DNA of 51,998 nucleotides from a virus (IMGVR_UViG_3300017952_000014:1-51998); one strand, 5' to 3'; counted from the first letter of the stretch, positions 30,301 to 36,928 are shown. Notes: generated from the sequence alone by a model not told the origin. Program-made: numbers and translations.

Positions 30301-31466
30301 GAACTAGGTACATTTAATTCTACTTCAGAAATAAGAACAATTTTGTCACCTACACCTTCTACATACCAATTTCCTGTATTATATTTTTCAGGTATTACAG
30401 TTCCTTGGAAAGAAAGTTTCATACCATTTGATATTTCTATACCACTATTAGTAGTATATGTCTTCTTTCCTAATATTTCTGTACCTACATCTAATGAAGA
30501 TGCTTCGTCAATATCGTAAATTCTTATTAAATTTCCTGCATTTACATCAGTGTCTGCAACATAGTAAATTTCATTAGGAGTGCCGTTGTCAGGAGTAAAC
30601 TCGATTACTCCTTTTTCTACTCCATTATCACTAACTTCCCTAGTTAAATTAAATGTAGTATCTATTTCCCACTTACTTGCATCATCGGTAAACTCTTTAG
30701 ATGCTCTAAAGTCTTGTAACGATTTATAAATTGTATTTTGATAAAAAACTCTTTCGCCAATAGAATACAAAGTTTCTGGCACCCAAGCTGGAGCATTTTC
30801 TCTTTTTGATCTTAGTGAAAACGGCAATCCTGGTGTGTCTATTTCAAATCTATAAGTAACACCTCTGTACAAAGTTAGTTGAGGATTTTGTGTAATACCG
30901 TCAGGAGATAAAATATATGCAAAATTATCTGTGTTGTCTATAGATCTTACAGTGTATGTGCTTACAACTAGATCGCTTACACCAGATACTGTGATTGCTT
31001 GAGGACCGTCTGGCAGCCAATAATATTCACGAAAGTTTACAAATTTATCCCAATTGATATGAGGATTCCATGCATAGTATTCTTGTCTATTTAAAATGCT
31101 ATGGTCATCTACTGTGCCGTCTAAGTTTTTAATTTGATTAATGTAATCATTATAGTCTCTATAAAAATTAACATTACCTAAATCGTCTTTAATTACTGCC
31201 GCTGGCTCAAGTTGATAATTTTCTCTTTGTTGATTTACATCGCCGATATAAAAATCATCTATAGCATGACCCGGAGAACTTTTTCTTCCGACATAGCCAT
31301 TTAGTTTTTCTGCAACACCGGGTTGTATAAGTTGATCAAGTGTGCTAGATAAAAACTTGTTGTTAACTTCAGACCTAAAGTAACGGGGCAGATGCTGAGA
31401 ACTTTTTCTGCGTTGTTTTCCATCGCCTGGCAACGGAAGCTCATTTTGATCTTTATTATAAGCCAT
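15360..31466 (-). CDS. Giant multidomain baseplate/tail protein (5368 aa)
   Basis: One uninterrupted 16.1-kb frame, about 600 kDa, starting at a TAATG overlap with gp6; it occupies the position of T4 genes 7-8. Visible modules: a basic N-terminus (KQRRKSSQHLPRYFRSEVNN); six carbohydrate-binding-like motifs of the form YxxGxxVxYxxxxY near residues 230, 1475, 1735, 2230, 2590 and 2970; FG-GAP-like propeller blades at about 2136-2210 and 2890-3240; Gly-rich GSGYxxxPxVxVxG segments near 3655 and 4020; repeated beta-sandwich units with FVxVNG-type strands near 730, 970 and 4400-4900; and an IPT/TIG-like Ig domain near 5090 (YPGQSCVVYGTGFETNVKAI). No enzyme motif is clear. It probably forms the baseplate periphery or a long adhesive arm; giant proteins are known in marine myoviruses, but this role is inferred. 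Confidence 0.85.
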   Translation of the reverse strand: MAYNKDQNELPLPGDGKQRRKSSQHLPRYFRSEVNNKFLSSTLDQLIQPGVAEKLNGYVGRKSSPGHAIDDFYIGDVNQQRENYQLEPAAVIKDDLGNVNFYRDYNDYINQIKNLDGTVDDHSILNRQEYYAWNPHINWDKFVNFREYYWLPDGPQAITVSGVSDLVVSTYTVRSIDNTDNFAYILSPDGITQNPQLTLYRGVTYRFEIDTPGLPFSLRSKRENAPAWVPETLYSIGERVFYQNTIYKSLQDFRASKEFTDDASKWEIDTTFNLTREVSDNGVEKGVIEFTPDNGTPNEIYYVADTDVNAGNLIRIYDIDEASSLDVGTEILGKKTYTTNSGIEISNGMKLSFQGTVIPEKYNTGNWYVEGVGDKIVLISEVELNVPSSFTTDLEVSFDNDGFDNLPYSEAIGYPVNKDYITINRGSKDGNLWSKYNRWFHKSIIEKSASINGIPANIDQTKRAVRPIIEFESNLKLFNFGTQVKSNIDLVDDFTIDVFSTIEGSEGYNVDGVDLANGMRVMFTADTDERVNGRIYEVSFILFGNSRQIALLEVEDSAPIENEVVLCKNGEVYKGKMLFYNGTRWQLAQDKTTINQSPLFDIYDVNGNSLGDTNYYESQDFTGTKLFSYKVGSGTNDTELGFPLSYRSIQNVGDLVFNFDLLSDGIAYVDESYSTTLSGIGYLRKYNGLSDFEYVNGWKKADTLSSQNVIRQYDVDNTRISYPIDVYDESALLEDLWIRVFVNNQIQQPNIDYTLTTNNENQSVINFTVAPNYGDVIKIKTRSSAVKNENGYYEIANNFERNPLNENITEFTLGEVNDHVRSIVEEADNFDGLFPGVSNLRDITDITKYGKRIVKHSAPMNLALYHLLDKESNLVKAIKYARREYGKYKRTFIKKAEELGFDGPVKTHVDLILREMLKDKTNTMPFYFTDMIPTGASTRNVFEINDIDLQFFALTYPFSLENASDKAVQIYQNGIQLVHGVDYTFNSEGFAIITTIKQIGDVIEIYEYESTNGSFCPATPTKLGLYPKYIPTKFIDDRYLEPTEVIQGHDGSIIKTYGDFRDELILEFERRIYNNLKVEYDKDLFDISDYVPSEYRNTGVTKKQLDDTMLSDFVQWLQLVDNDYTDNINYIRENSFTFNHKGMLDPSGNAISGWWRGIYKWAYDTDRPHTHPWEMQGFTIKPTWWDEQYGEAPYTSNNFLLWEDIQNGIVRNAQGSYTVNEKYKRPDLLDHLPVDENGELVSPVYSGYVKEFITTDLDFNFVYGDHSPVETTWRNSSEYPFALVASIFVNQPNRSMSVAWDRLRQKRGLVDDIIYDNPNVQLKLSNIVFPNTIKDTQRVYTSGFVNYVFDYLSSDVTVTYDSYKNNLKNISNFIGFKLGGYTSKDKFKLLLDSRTPLNEGNVFVPEENYKIFLNTSSPIKNITYSGVIIEKQSYGFVVKGYNVQQPYFTYYRPFEIESDPVINVGGVSQTFILWDSNKLYSAGSIVEFENNYYRVTTTHTSTTEFDSTKFAKIPELPVVGGRQAVFRRTFSTIPEKVSYGTVYTTIQQVVDFLLGYGKYLESQGFVFDYFDEENGFIADWQTSSKEFMFWTTQNWGAGSVITLSPGAFQIKFNSEYSIVDDIYDTFYGYSLFKADGKKLEPQNARLTRENPNEFVIKPKATADGIFGIRLSLVQKEHVVLIDNKTVFGDIIYDQEPGYRQERIKVLGYRTTDWDGSLNVPGFIFDNARVTEWEQWKDYAIGDLVKYKEFFYTARNKVPGNNVFDANQWVRLSEDPEMKLIPNFEYKVNQFADFYDLDTDNFDIEQQKFAQHLIGYQNRDYLANIINDDVSQYKFYQGMIQDKGTQNALDKLFNVLSSADKDSLEFYEEWAIKCGQYGAADGFEEVEYKLDESKMRLSPQSFELVDRITGLETDLVYRIQPFETYLRPQNYNHAPFPEKYVTKTYTKNSGYVNSEDVEFVLNQYNSLLSLTFANIREGDKFWIGNDNLIWNVYTALRTDYNITSIEQLGSSGKLILDTTRIDDISKDDIIGVYNIDGIASFYKVSSVSGTAIEVLDDTGLASATETENLNGRIIKFVDSRVDDIDTANKLLQQNKETINRLWIDKDAKEEWLVLDRTDAFQEKQILVNETAGEDANFGVALAVNKANTVLVIGAPDSNNGKVFVYTRAGSVGTWKVSQILDADNSVADNGQRFGAALAVSTDGRYLVIGSPDASNVTTLFKDNFVESSNYSDRDIVRYQDSLWQATTDILGAVDNIVFGSFESIARIRTELNLTASDSENTPTLMTGNYPFTGTEVDHIIVRAPLDMYQGSGIGDTLKLKWNTLSYAYQDQIQDELEAVEPFQGDIPGLDSSFISGDHTIQEKIDVILFVPEANVIPLIGQVVEVAGGFGTVSYTFNPSTEQDATANTTIYLKDVNGSFGTAGSLTTTIGEFVGEYETVAPIDEVIGYDEYWGGYWKINLPANVNVDQINSDTGRGLVYFDIVPNGEADPNRFYYNILDYRADEVLANNPFYSDDDIYTRIANLSYYGAPGPLNVTDDFASNIFVVKAPDELTNNLNVVAPGDDDNDTIDLFYNSLPQFEDGVWQPLTNYVSGTVLKYATSAYDTIYWRVKTAHTSPEEFLDNNDQFNSLFYEPLDGLIFKDPSDIGLAIETLNKTHKVYDIYDGFIDVELTIPNPLDQNLFKEPKVGLTIRDTVNGGTAEIAFYQKFNGQDTRLYLKNVSGTWAAGQKYGDNRSVEYLSSTDPADAGTEYDLPPKNDGSPGSAEFGQIRTRSFSLPQAGIGKLIAIDAGFPLPVTEQQVLVNVTGQNVSDGAQGPEYWFSREGDVFGIPRTANAPAENNNDWTEVFNLPVVAGGTSSGLEKEGMYTVFERRGTGLYNKLGAFAIPDRSNYNKLGHQLKMSKSGDLYKLFVKSLGSYPQNDKPNNLVYDDSKGRIYIINNGVNDDYSFGWEFSRDKQYRGQYQNTRTYFENDIVYYDGNLYESVTNMAPGLFDISNWTLLETNKDYLGYIPNDTGLLIGDDISTVLDQDLLAEFAESFDVSENGEVLVVSVKYEDSKDNSLVVYRNDGGSFVRYQKIPAPSKTTEYGSTISISADGRIIAVGAPFNDDKGVDFGKVYIYKQVNGIFELSQELYSPAEDKAELFGYKVDFDGNNLVVGCRNGDSFVQDTFDSNTTTFDNDLTKIRSYDNNSGVIRVYERIDDSLIYGQMIDFDDSSTILFGSNIKVSNNHIYAGMPLVEYSANTAGTVVDFYKQKDIWSVLRQSKPTVDVNKIKRVMLYNTLDNEIIQYLDYVDVLQGKIPGPAEQELSYKTYYDPATYTVGTGVNVDTTNSWGEIQVGKLWWDLTTAKFINPYQSDVIFSANNWNKKYSNTNSINVYEWVKSTVLPEEWDKQAGTERGASKGISGKSKYGNNAYVTKQVYDKASKTFTTYYYFWVGQKTTVPNIEDRTLSANSIAQLIEDPAGQGYRFVSFISPTQFALYNCESLIRGNEVAISVQYWTIEDQDINIHNQYQVISDGLETSKPNRDIEQKWFDSLIGWDLADRPVPAPELSIKERYGILNRPRQTWFVNRVEALKEVVNRINSVLLDNLIVDDKNLNRLTEKEAEPSVASRLFDTTVDTVTELQFVGVSKANQASLTPVVENGEIVRVEINQPGRGYLQAPTVEVFGTGQNAVIETVIDSNGKITDTNIINAGENYNSSNTSISVRRFTVLVKSDSTVNGRWALYERDTTTDEWIRVASQSYDVNQYWQYVDWYEDGYSQFTEINQSIDFAYELQGLDNEIGDIVKIQSVGTGGWLLLEKIDNQTGVDYTINYQTVGRQNGTIQLSDTLYDVSKNLVGYDTTTFDTLTFDGQPSVELRIVLEAIRDDIFVDDLALEYNKLFFSSLRYVFAEQNYVDWAFKTSFIKAQHNVGELDQKINFQNDNLPSYEKYIKEVKPYKTKIREYLSSYEKIDNSQSMTTDFDLPPLYIEGTDNIITRTVKVIDDNLVSQEGPITTYPDKHWADNAGYSIKEIAVADPGSGYVTTPVVTVTGGGGTGAIAKASLGRGGTITSIQIVTEGSGYLSMPTVSIDGTIADGGRSAKAVAILGGSPVRSMNTVVKFDRVSGEFEFINLSTTENFVATGSKVFFNLLWPMDLRTTKVTVSIDNTEVLAGNYAYKNILDTSKGYDRYYGQIEFIDPPADEAQIKIEYHKDISLLNAQDRINIAYEPTVDQFGKTLGQLMTGVDYGGVEVKSFDFGGISGWDSAPWMSRGWDLYDTTFEDEIIYRKLVEITFPEDINLRSARITQDNTNAQGSASVTGSANVLNVSAQFDQEFDTQSEIRYDDSTLLSTQIVNSTDTNINIDTGINANAIPSSIVNYLELAKPLEDGVTYNIYFKATGSDIAVRLDDPDYEGAPLLNKPDVVMASIVGDGVTTRINLDNINITFGQSDVFYVRKITSDGAFKPDNDSYDALIQGGDLSYQSATGLNSADINIDGDGFVTVTTSQGPEEVVPGQVVDTLDITVFEKSTGGASQIVSRNYRGDGQTVRFNIGDSPVTRDNLFVKIDNIIQEKNTYYIDFNTKDIVFNTAPADNATIFVASIGLSSISIIDIDDFVGDGETVEFLTNSRFEENSEAFVTINGKVVNVQLFKSDDTYELPGNYVIKFAEAPFDTAVIKLLIASKGLINVEYSQVTIDTIVADGSTLQYDLGKAPFTQNPSRAFMLVKVNDRFLNPGYTEQFEVTSNRNYTFDLTQVPVGAVNAYEIELYLNGRQLEYLQEWTYQGAGAFDDTKPEDEQAGSTITLERGVGDPGDKLQAYIITDAEFKLGYYESDNDFIKTPGTIHFNEPFNEDDIITVYQFSNHDSQGIETQKFVVSEKTKLTEGTTAYYEYRRLSRGIIELTTPAEDAQYVWVSVNGNLLTPSIDYSVTLDNRYIKLQQIPQENDVIVVQHFANAKITERFGWRQFKDMLNRTHYKRLETSYELAEDLAWTDKTIKLKDATNIPVPVFNSEYPGVIFIEGERIEYFQVDGNELLQIRRGTLGTGVKDLYLAGTKIIEQGADTNLPYKDETEVVTVEAGGYDIASTIYEDSPGVTVERFYFTSNNNSAFPLGGDPIPSIGYPGQSCVVYGTGFETNVKAIVGETECETTYVNDTELYFKTPALPVGAYDLVIVNPATNVPIDRAQTSVVVPKAIPYLQILLPFAPTPNPASEDQWSELEQTGWYKELVSIPVSQGIPGRGYIIDSKGTTDFTQIGAPNNLSGTEFIIPRDVDTTLLTGTGRLLDFASIPYEYWEAQDIEVFAGGRRLRKTPIAVYDYTAQDSPEGDKNVEAEFAVNKAIGAYVRLTYPPENGTNVTIVRKIGTVWSNPGQRLVDANSDVANFLLSSTTDVPR

Positions 31467-34400
31467 TAGTAACTAAGTCCTCCGGTATTTGATGAGCTAA
31501 AAGAACCACTTTGTATTCCTGTATTTGTTGTTGTTACTTCTGTAACAATATTACCGCTTGCTTTTAATCTATTTGCTGTTATAGCATCTATAATATCTAT
31601 GTCTGCAACTGTTGCCGCGCTAATAAAAATTTCGTCTGCTTCAGATTTTATTTCATACAATGAACCAAATGATTGATCTTCTTGTACTGGAACAATTACA
31701 AATGTAACTAAATCCGGAGATAATTCATTCATTACATAACTAGAAAGTTCTGAGAAATAAAACTTATCTCCAAAGTCCCAATTTTCAAGTGCAAAAAATC
31801 TGTTTACAGCACGAATTACATTAGACTTTAGTTCATTATCATTTATAACTAAATCAGGATTTTTAACTATTTTGAATCTAGCTTGCAAATCAGCCTCCGC
31901 CTTGTCTCCAAAAAGCACTTTATACTTAACCGGATGATAAATTACTTCATCGCTAAGTGATTTAATTTTGTTAATTTCAGACCCATAACTTATAAACAAA
32001 TCATCACTACTAGGAGGAAGAGGTTTATCATTTATACTGTCATCTAGATATTGCCTAAACAAAGAGTCGTATCCTCTTGTTAAGAGATAAGTGTCTATTA
32101 TATTACTTGCACTAGGATCAATTCTCGAATTTTGATCAGCGGCATGTAGGTATTGGAATTTAAAACCTGCACGGCCAATTTGCGCTTTATATTCACTAGT
32201 AACTGTAAGTTCACTATTATTATTCAAAACTTCAAAAATATCTTCTTCTAGATAGTAGAATGTAGTGCCTGCATCATATTGGCTAATGGCGCCAATAGTA
32301 GCTTTCGATGTAAAGATTTTTAAGTTTATAGAATCTTTATCTACATAAACAAAGTCATTTACTCCGTCAGTAGTTGTAATCTTTTTAAGAATAACTAGTT
32401 TATCAATAGCATTAGTTTCTTCATCTACAATTTCTGCAAATAAATCAGGGTTGTCAACTACACCATCATCGTCGGAATCAAAGAAACTAACTTGTATTTT
32501 TTTGCTATCTACATATCCTTCAGCATCTCTATATTCTTCAACTATTTCCCAGTCAAAATCATAATTAAAAGGATACAAGCTATCAGGTTTATTGTTTATG
32601 TTTAAGATACTAATTTTATCCTTAATAATTTTTCCGGTTTTATTGTTATAAATTTTATCAGTACTATCGTAATAAAATCTAACCTCTTGATCACTTTCAA
32701 AAACATACCTCATTGCTCTATAGGTAATTGTATATTTTTCACCATCAGTTTGGAATAGTAACAACCAACTACTATCAAGTTGTTGTCCTGTGCTATCGCC
32801 TGTTTTACCTGTGCTAAATTCACTCGAGATGTCTAAATTATCTTCAGTTACTATTCGCCATTCGCCATTTACTTGATCATATCTTAAACCAAAAGTTTGA
32901 TATGCAAAAATCTGTGTAACTGCCTGGGCTTTTACGTCAGCAGTTAATGCTGTTGGTAATGCTGTACGAATTTCTGTCAATCTTGATCCGGTAGGAATAA
33001 CATCGTTGAATACAATAGGACCTGTGCCGTCTTCTAATAGCTCAGTACCGTCGTCGCTTACGCTAACAACTTTAGTCCATTTGTATGTTGAACCTCCCCT
33101 GTAATCTGGTTCACCATCTACAAGTTCACCGTTTAAAAAATGTTTGCCGGCAGGCGGTTCAAATTTTAACAAACTGTTTAGTTTTACATATTTCATGTTA
33201 GAACCAGTAAATGTTCCAACTTTAACTTTTACAGAATTAGGATTTGTAAGATAACCTGTAACAGAATTAGTATCAGAAGTAATCTGATTCCAGACCGAAC
33301 CTAAATCATCAACAAACAAACGAGGATATTTGTCATAATAATAATTTCTAACTTTTATACTTCCTAATATTGGCTGAATAGTGTTAACAATAGCGCCTTC
33401 AATATCAGTTAATGTATCAAAACTAAATGTTTGTTTTAAGCTAAGGTAATCTTTGTAAATTGAACCATCTTTACCGTACAAGTTTGTAGTAGAATATTTG
33501 CCTGTTGCATCTACTAAATCAAAATATCTGCTTATACCACTAGAGGTTCTGTTAACTGCTTTTGCCTTTACAATTTCTTGACTTGTTGTAAGCGGTCCGA
33601 TTTGATAATCTTCTGCTGTAATTAATCTATTTTGAGTATAATAAGTTGCAGGAGCATTAGCTTTTATGCTTGCATTTGATTCAGATACTGTTGCGTTATC
33701 TACAGTATACTTTAATGATAAAGTTAGAGTAATTGTTTCTGCTTTTCCTGCTTTAGATACATATGGTATTCTTATTGAAATTCCTCGCATATCATCAGGG
33801 GTTACTAATACTCTTTGATTTTTACTAGTTCTATAGTAAACTCTAAAATTACCTTGAGGTAAATTACCAAATACACCATCTGAGAAGATTAAACTAATTC
33901 TATCTTCAATTCTTGTCAAGACACTGTATATGTTTCTTTGGTTTCTAGAAAGACTATTATAAATTATGTTGTTACCTTCGACCGAATCAACTTTTGTCCA
34001 TAACTCTTGCTCATTACCTAAACTATCTAATTTATAAAGCCAAACATCACTTTGATTAATATTCGTTGCATCAACTGCAACTACTTGGCTAGTACTAGGA
34101 TTGGTGACATTAAATGTGCCTGTGTCTAATGTACCTTGTCTAAAGTGTACAAAAAATCCTGTGTTTGAACTAGCAGAACCTTGTCCATCATCTCTATATA
34201 AAAATGCAAAGTTGTTTCCTGGAAACGGTGCTTCTTCAACAATTTCTGCATCAGTAATATCAGTAGAAATTATTTCAAAACTAGTGCTTCTACCATCTAC
34301 TGTTTTTGTAAAACTATAGGCTGGAACTTCAGTATTTGTACTATTAAATCTATATTGTTGAGTAGGAATATCATTTATTATTCCGCTTTTAACTGGACGG

Positions 34401-34912
34401 CCGACTGTACCGTTAACTGGTAATGCGGCATTTAATACTCTAGTATATTGCTCAAACCAATCTGGGTTACTTGGGTCATTCCATAGAATAGTTTGATTCT
34501 CTAAATTAATGTTATTACTGTCTGTTACTTCTTCAGTTGTAGATACTGAATCTATTTTTAGTAGGCCATTTGCACATCTATTTCTTTTAGGATTATACGA
34601 TAGTAATCTTGCTAAACGAAGTACGCTCTCACGACGCTCTGCAAGTTCTAAATAGTTTTCACGAGCATTAAGATCAATACGGAAAGCAATGTTTTGACCG
34701 AGGTAGGCAATAAGGTCAATAAGTGCAAGATATTCACTTGATTCTGTGTAGTCATTAAAGTCTTCTGGATAGTTTTCACGCAAGTATGCGATCATTGTAC
34801 GACGAAGATTATCAAAGTCATACGACTTAAAATCTGCGTTTCTAAAAGTTTGGTATACTCGCTTCCAATCTTCTGCAAGTAGTAGTCTATTTTGTCTATC
34901 TGTTGACGACAT
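31466..34912 (-). CDS. gp6: Baseplate wedge subunit gp6
   Basis: An 1148-aa homologue of T4 gp6, the wedge protein that dimerises to form the inner baseplate ring. The N-terminus is the diagnostic part: LRRTMIAYLRENYPEDFNDY, SSEYLALIDLIAYLGQNIAF, RIDLNARENYLELAERRESV, LRLARLLSYNPKRNRCANG. The central part has the baseplate-J-like beta domains (AVDATNINQSDVWLYK), and the C-terminal part has YHPVKYKVLFGDKAEADLQ and a final helical/beta segment. It is far longer than T4 gp6 (about 660 aa), as is usual in marine relatives. AGAGGAA lies before the ATG and a CTAAATA late motif upstream. Its stop overlaps the giant gene's start. Confidence 0.93.
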   Translation of the reverse strand: MSSTDRQNRLLLAEDWKRVYQTFRNADFKSYDFDNLRRTMIAYLRENYPEDFNDYTESSEYLALIDLIAYLGQNIAFRIDLNARENYLELAERRESVLRLARLLSYNPKRNRCANGLLKIDSVSTTEEVTDSNNINLENQTILWNDPSNPDWFEQYTRVLNAALPVNGTVGRPVKSGIINDIPTQQYRFNSTNTEVPAYSFTKTVDGRSTSFEIISTDITDAEIVEEAPFPGNNFAFLYRDDGQGSASSNTGFFVHFRQGTLDTGTFNVTNPSTSQVVAVDATNINQSDVWLYKLDSLGNEQELWTKVDSVEGNNIIYNSLSRNQRNIYSVLTRIEDRISLIFSDGVFGNLPQGNFRVYYRTSKNQRVLVTPDDMRGISIRIPYVSKAGKAETITLTLSLKYTVDNATVSESNASIKANAPATYYTQNRLITAEDYQIGPLTTSQEIVKAKAVNRTSSGISRYFDLVDATGKYSTTNLYGKDGSIYKDYLSLKQTFSFDTLTDIEGAIVNTIQPILGSIKVRNYYYDKYPRLFVDDLGSVWNQITSDTNSVTGYLTNPNSVKVKVGTFTGSNMKYVKLNSLLKFEPPAGKHFLNGELVDGEPDYRGGSTYKWTKVVSVSDDGTELLEDGTGPIVFNDVIPTGSRLTEIRTALPTALTADVKAQAVTQIFAYQTFGLRYDQVNGEWRIVTEDNLDISSEFSTGKTGDSTGQQLDSSWLLLFQTDGEKYTITYRAMRYVFESDQEVRFYYDSTDKIYNNKTGKIIKDKISILNINNKPDSLYPFNYDFDWEIVEEYRDAEGYVDSKKIQVSFFDSDDDGVVDNPDLFAEIVDEETNAIDKLVILKKITTTDGVNDFVYVDKDSINLKIFTSKATIGAISQYDAGTTFYYLEEDIFEVLNNNSELTVTSEYKAQIGRAGFKFQYLHAADQNSRIDPSASNIIDTYLLTRGYDSLFRQYLDDSINDKPLPPSSDDLFISYGSEINKIKSLSDEVIYHPVKYKVLFGDKAEADLQARFKIVKNPDLVINDNELKSNVIRAVNRFFALENWDFGDKFYFSELSSYVMNELSPDLVTFVIVPVQEDQSFGSLYEIKSEADEIFISAATVADIDIIDAITANRLKASGNIVTEVTTTNTGIQSGSFSSSNTGGLSY

Positions 34913-34933
34913 CGCCTATTCCTCTAATATAAA

Positions 34934-34941
34934 CTATTTAG
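34934..34941 (-). promoter_or_regulatory. Late promoter CTAAATAG for gp6
   Basis: CTAAATAG on the minus strand, 22 bases before the gp6 ATG, in the 56-bp gap after gp25. The same CTAAATA core recurs before gp48 and before the gene at 45685. A short leader with AGAGGAA follows. Confidence 0.6.
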
Positions 34942-34968
34942 CGTATTTGATAAAGTGCGTAGTTTATT

Positions 34969-35415
34969 CTATGCAAGAAAGCCAGCGTTTTCATCAAATT
35001 TTAGCCTCATAGATTCTGATATGTTATAAGGCAAATATGTTAAACTACACTCAATTTGAATTCCACTTTCATAAGTGTCTACTGTAATATTATCAACTGT
35101 TACTCTTGGGTCATAATTTATAATTTTTGACACATTTTTTATGATTGCATCTTTAAGAGGTTCGGTTAATGGTTCGTACAGTAAATCCCAAACAATCGTT
35201 CCGAATGACGGGTCACTTAACTTTTCGCCTTGTCTTATGTGAAAATGATTAATAATATCTTGTTTTATTAAGGCAATATCGTATAAAGTCCACGAAGTAG
35301 CATCAGGGTTTACTGTGCTTGTACCTACATATGCCCTACTTTCAGGAATTACTTTAGCCTTTTTACCTGAAGGGACAATAATTTGTTTGTATATGCTTTT
35401 TTCTAATGAACTCAT
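34969..35415 (-). CDS. gp25: Baseplate wedge subunit gp25
   Basis: A 148-aa homologue of the gp25/gpW family of contractile-tail baseplates. Visible family features are INHFHIRQGEKLSDPSFGTI, VWDLLYEPLT, an amphipathic helix LKDAIIKNVSKIINYDPRV, and the beta hairpin VDTYESGIQIECSLTYLPYN. The EKLSDPSFG segment corresponds to the conserved RxGERxxxPxFG core. gp25 joins the wedge to the sheath initiator and gp6. The N-terminal 40 residues (KKAKVIPESRAYVG) are an extension often seen in marine homologues. AGAGG is eleven bases before the ATG, and the gene starts seven bases after gp5 ends. Confidence 0.93.
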   Translation of the reverse strand: MSSLEKSIYKQIIVPSGKKAKVIPESRAYVGTSTVNPDATSWTLYDIALIKQDIINHFHIRQGEKLSDPSFGTIVWDLLYEPLTEPLKDAIIKNVSKIINYDPRVTVDNITVDTYESGIQIECSLTYLPYNISESMRLKFDENAGFLA

Positions 35416-35422
35416 AACGTAT

Positions 35423-36928
35423 TTAACCTCTATTTGGTTCTTGTATTACTTCTGTGTTTTGCGCCGGAGACTCTTGAGCAGGAGCCTCGGCTCTCTGTGT
35501 ATTCTTTGCAAACGTATCTGGAGTACCAATGCCAGGCTCGGCTCCATTTAAATGTTCATGACCGTCCCATGGCTCGTGTTCTGGCACACGTTGTGACGGT
35601 TCTGCGTCGGCTGCCTCTGATGGTTCAGTTGCAGTAGGACCGTTTTGTTCTATTGGTCCTGTGAATGTATGTTTACCTGCGGTCCAATGTGTATTGGCAG
35701 CGCCTAATCTAGTGTCGCCGCCAGATTTTACGTCAACTAATCCGCCTGTTGTAAGTTTTCCGTCTGTACCTACTTTTATTTCCCAATTTGCATCAGCAGA
35801 TTGAAAAATATTTGCGCCAGCTTTCATATGTATATCTGCGCCAGCTTCGAAATACATACTTCCATCTGCTTTAAAATTCATATTAGACTCAGTATGTACA
35901 CTTACATCACTAGCGGCATAAATGTCTACTTTACCATTACTGCTTAATTCTATCCATGCAGTGCCTCTGCTATTGCCTATATAGATAAAGTCTTCAGTAT
36001 TATGCATTAATATCTGATGGCCAGTTCTAGTTCTTAGTCTAACTAATTCGTTATGAGGTCTAGTTACATCACCGTCTGTTTCGCCACCTTCAGCATTTGC
36101 GTATTCTGGAGGTGTTGCATCTGGGCCGCCTGGAGGACCTTTTCTAAGTAACGATGGATCGCCGTCATCAAATACTAGACTAGTTCCGCCTAGTCTATTA
36201 TGAGCTGTTGTTGTTTGAGCAAATTTTTCTCCATACCTAGCTTTAGGTGCACCGTCTCTTCTATCTTGCGGTCCAGGTGTGCTTATACCAAAAACAGTAC
36301 TAGGTACTTCTCGTCTAGCACTAGAAGAAGTTAAACCTCTAAATTCATCTTCGAGTAATCCTTGTTCTTGCAAAAAATCTTGTGCATCTGTGTTGACTGG
36401 TTTAATAAATTTCGTTGCGTCTCTTCCGCTAGCTGTTTCTGTTTTTTTATTAAATTCTCCAACAGGCAATTTTTTAGAACTATCTTGATCATTAAACGTT
36501 GTTGCAGGAGCACCTGCCGGTAACATAAAATTAGTATATTCTTCTTGAATGCAACCTATCCAAAAGTACTGTCCGCCTTCTGCACAAATAACTAAAACCT
36601 GAGTTCCTATATCAGGAGGTACTGCCCAAAATCCGTAACTTTTTTGACTAAACTGATGTCCTCCGTTAGCTGTCAGCCCGTTATAAGGCGTAATACCATA
36701 AAACGGACTTAGGTAACTGCAAGGTACAGACTTACCCGGAGTATCTGGTGAGTTACCAGAACCTGCTTTAGTTTGTATTAATACTTCTAATCTACCTGCA
36801 TATGTAGTATCTAAATGATTAGTAACAACTCCAATAAACGGGCCAGGATTGTTAGCACCTGAGGTGTCAACAGCAGAGGATACTGTACGTGTTTCTTGTC
36901 CGGTATTTTGATTAACTGGGTCTGTCAT
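35423..36928 (-). CDS. gp5: Central spike gp5-like protein without lysozyme domain
   Basis: A 501-aa spike. Residues about 30-150 form the OB-fold of gp5 (FIGVVTNHLDTTYAGRLEVL, GFWAVPPDIGTQVLVICAEG, FWIGCIQEEY), which sits on the hub. From about 290 the chain shows the spike: LVRLRTRTGHQILMHNTEDF, WIELSSNGKVDIYAASDVSV, MYFEAGADIHMKAGANIF, DVKSGGDTRLG, the repeated strand pattern of the triple-stranded beta-helix. T4 gp5 has a lysozyme domain between these parts; here there is only a low-complexity linker, as in other marine T4-like phages. The C-terminal 70 residues are Pro/Glu-rich. It starts two bases after the hub gene. Confidence 0.9.
   Translation of the reverse strand: MTDPVNQNTGQETRTVSSAVDTSGANNPGPFIGVVTNHLDTTYAGRLEVLIQTKAGSGNSPDTPGKSVPCSYLSPFYGITPYNGLTANGGHQFSQKSYGFWAVPPDIGTQVLVICAEGGQYFWIGCIQEEYTNFMLPAGAPATTFNDQDSSKKLPVGEFNKKTETASGRDATKFIKPVNTDAQDFLQEQGLLEDEFRGLTSSSARREVPSTVFGISTPGPQDRRDGAPKARYGEKFAQTTTAHNRLGGTSLVFDDGDPSLLRKGPPGGPDATPPEYANAEGGETDGDVTRPHNELVRLRTRTGHQILMHNTEDFIYIGNSRGTAWIELSSNGKVDIYAASDVSVHTESNMNFKADGSMYFEAGADIHMKAGANIFQSADANWEIKVGTDGKLTTGGLVDVKSGGDTRLGAANTHWTAGKHTFTGPIEQNGPTATEPSEAADAEPSQRVPEHEPWDGHEHLNGAEPGIGTPDTFAKNTQRAEAPAQESPAQNTEVIQEPNRG

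Noticed and set aside
35420-35427. TTAAATA between gp5 and gp25 as a late promoter.
   Set aside because: A transcript would start at or after the gp25 ATG, so it cannot serve that gene; it is better read as the end of gp5 plus the leader.
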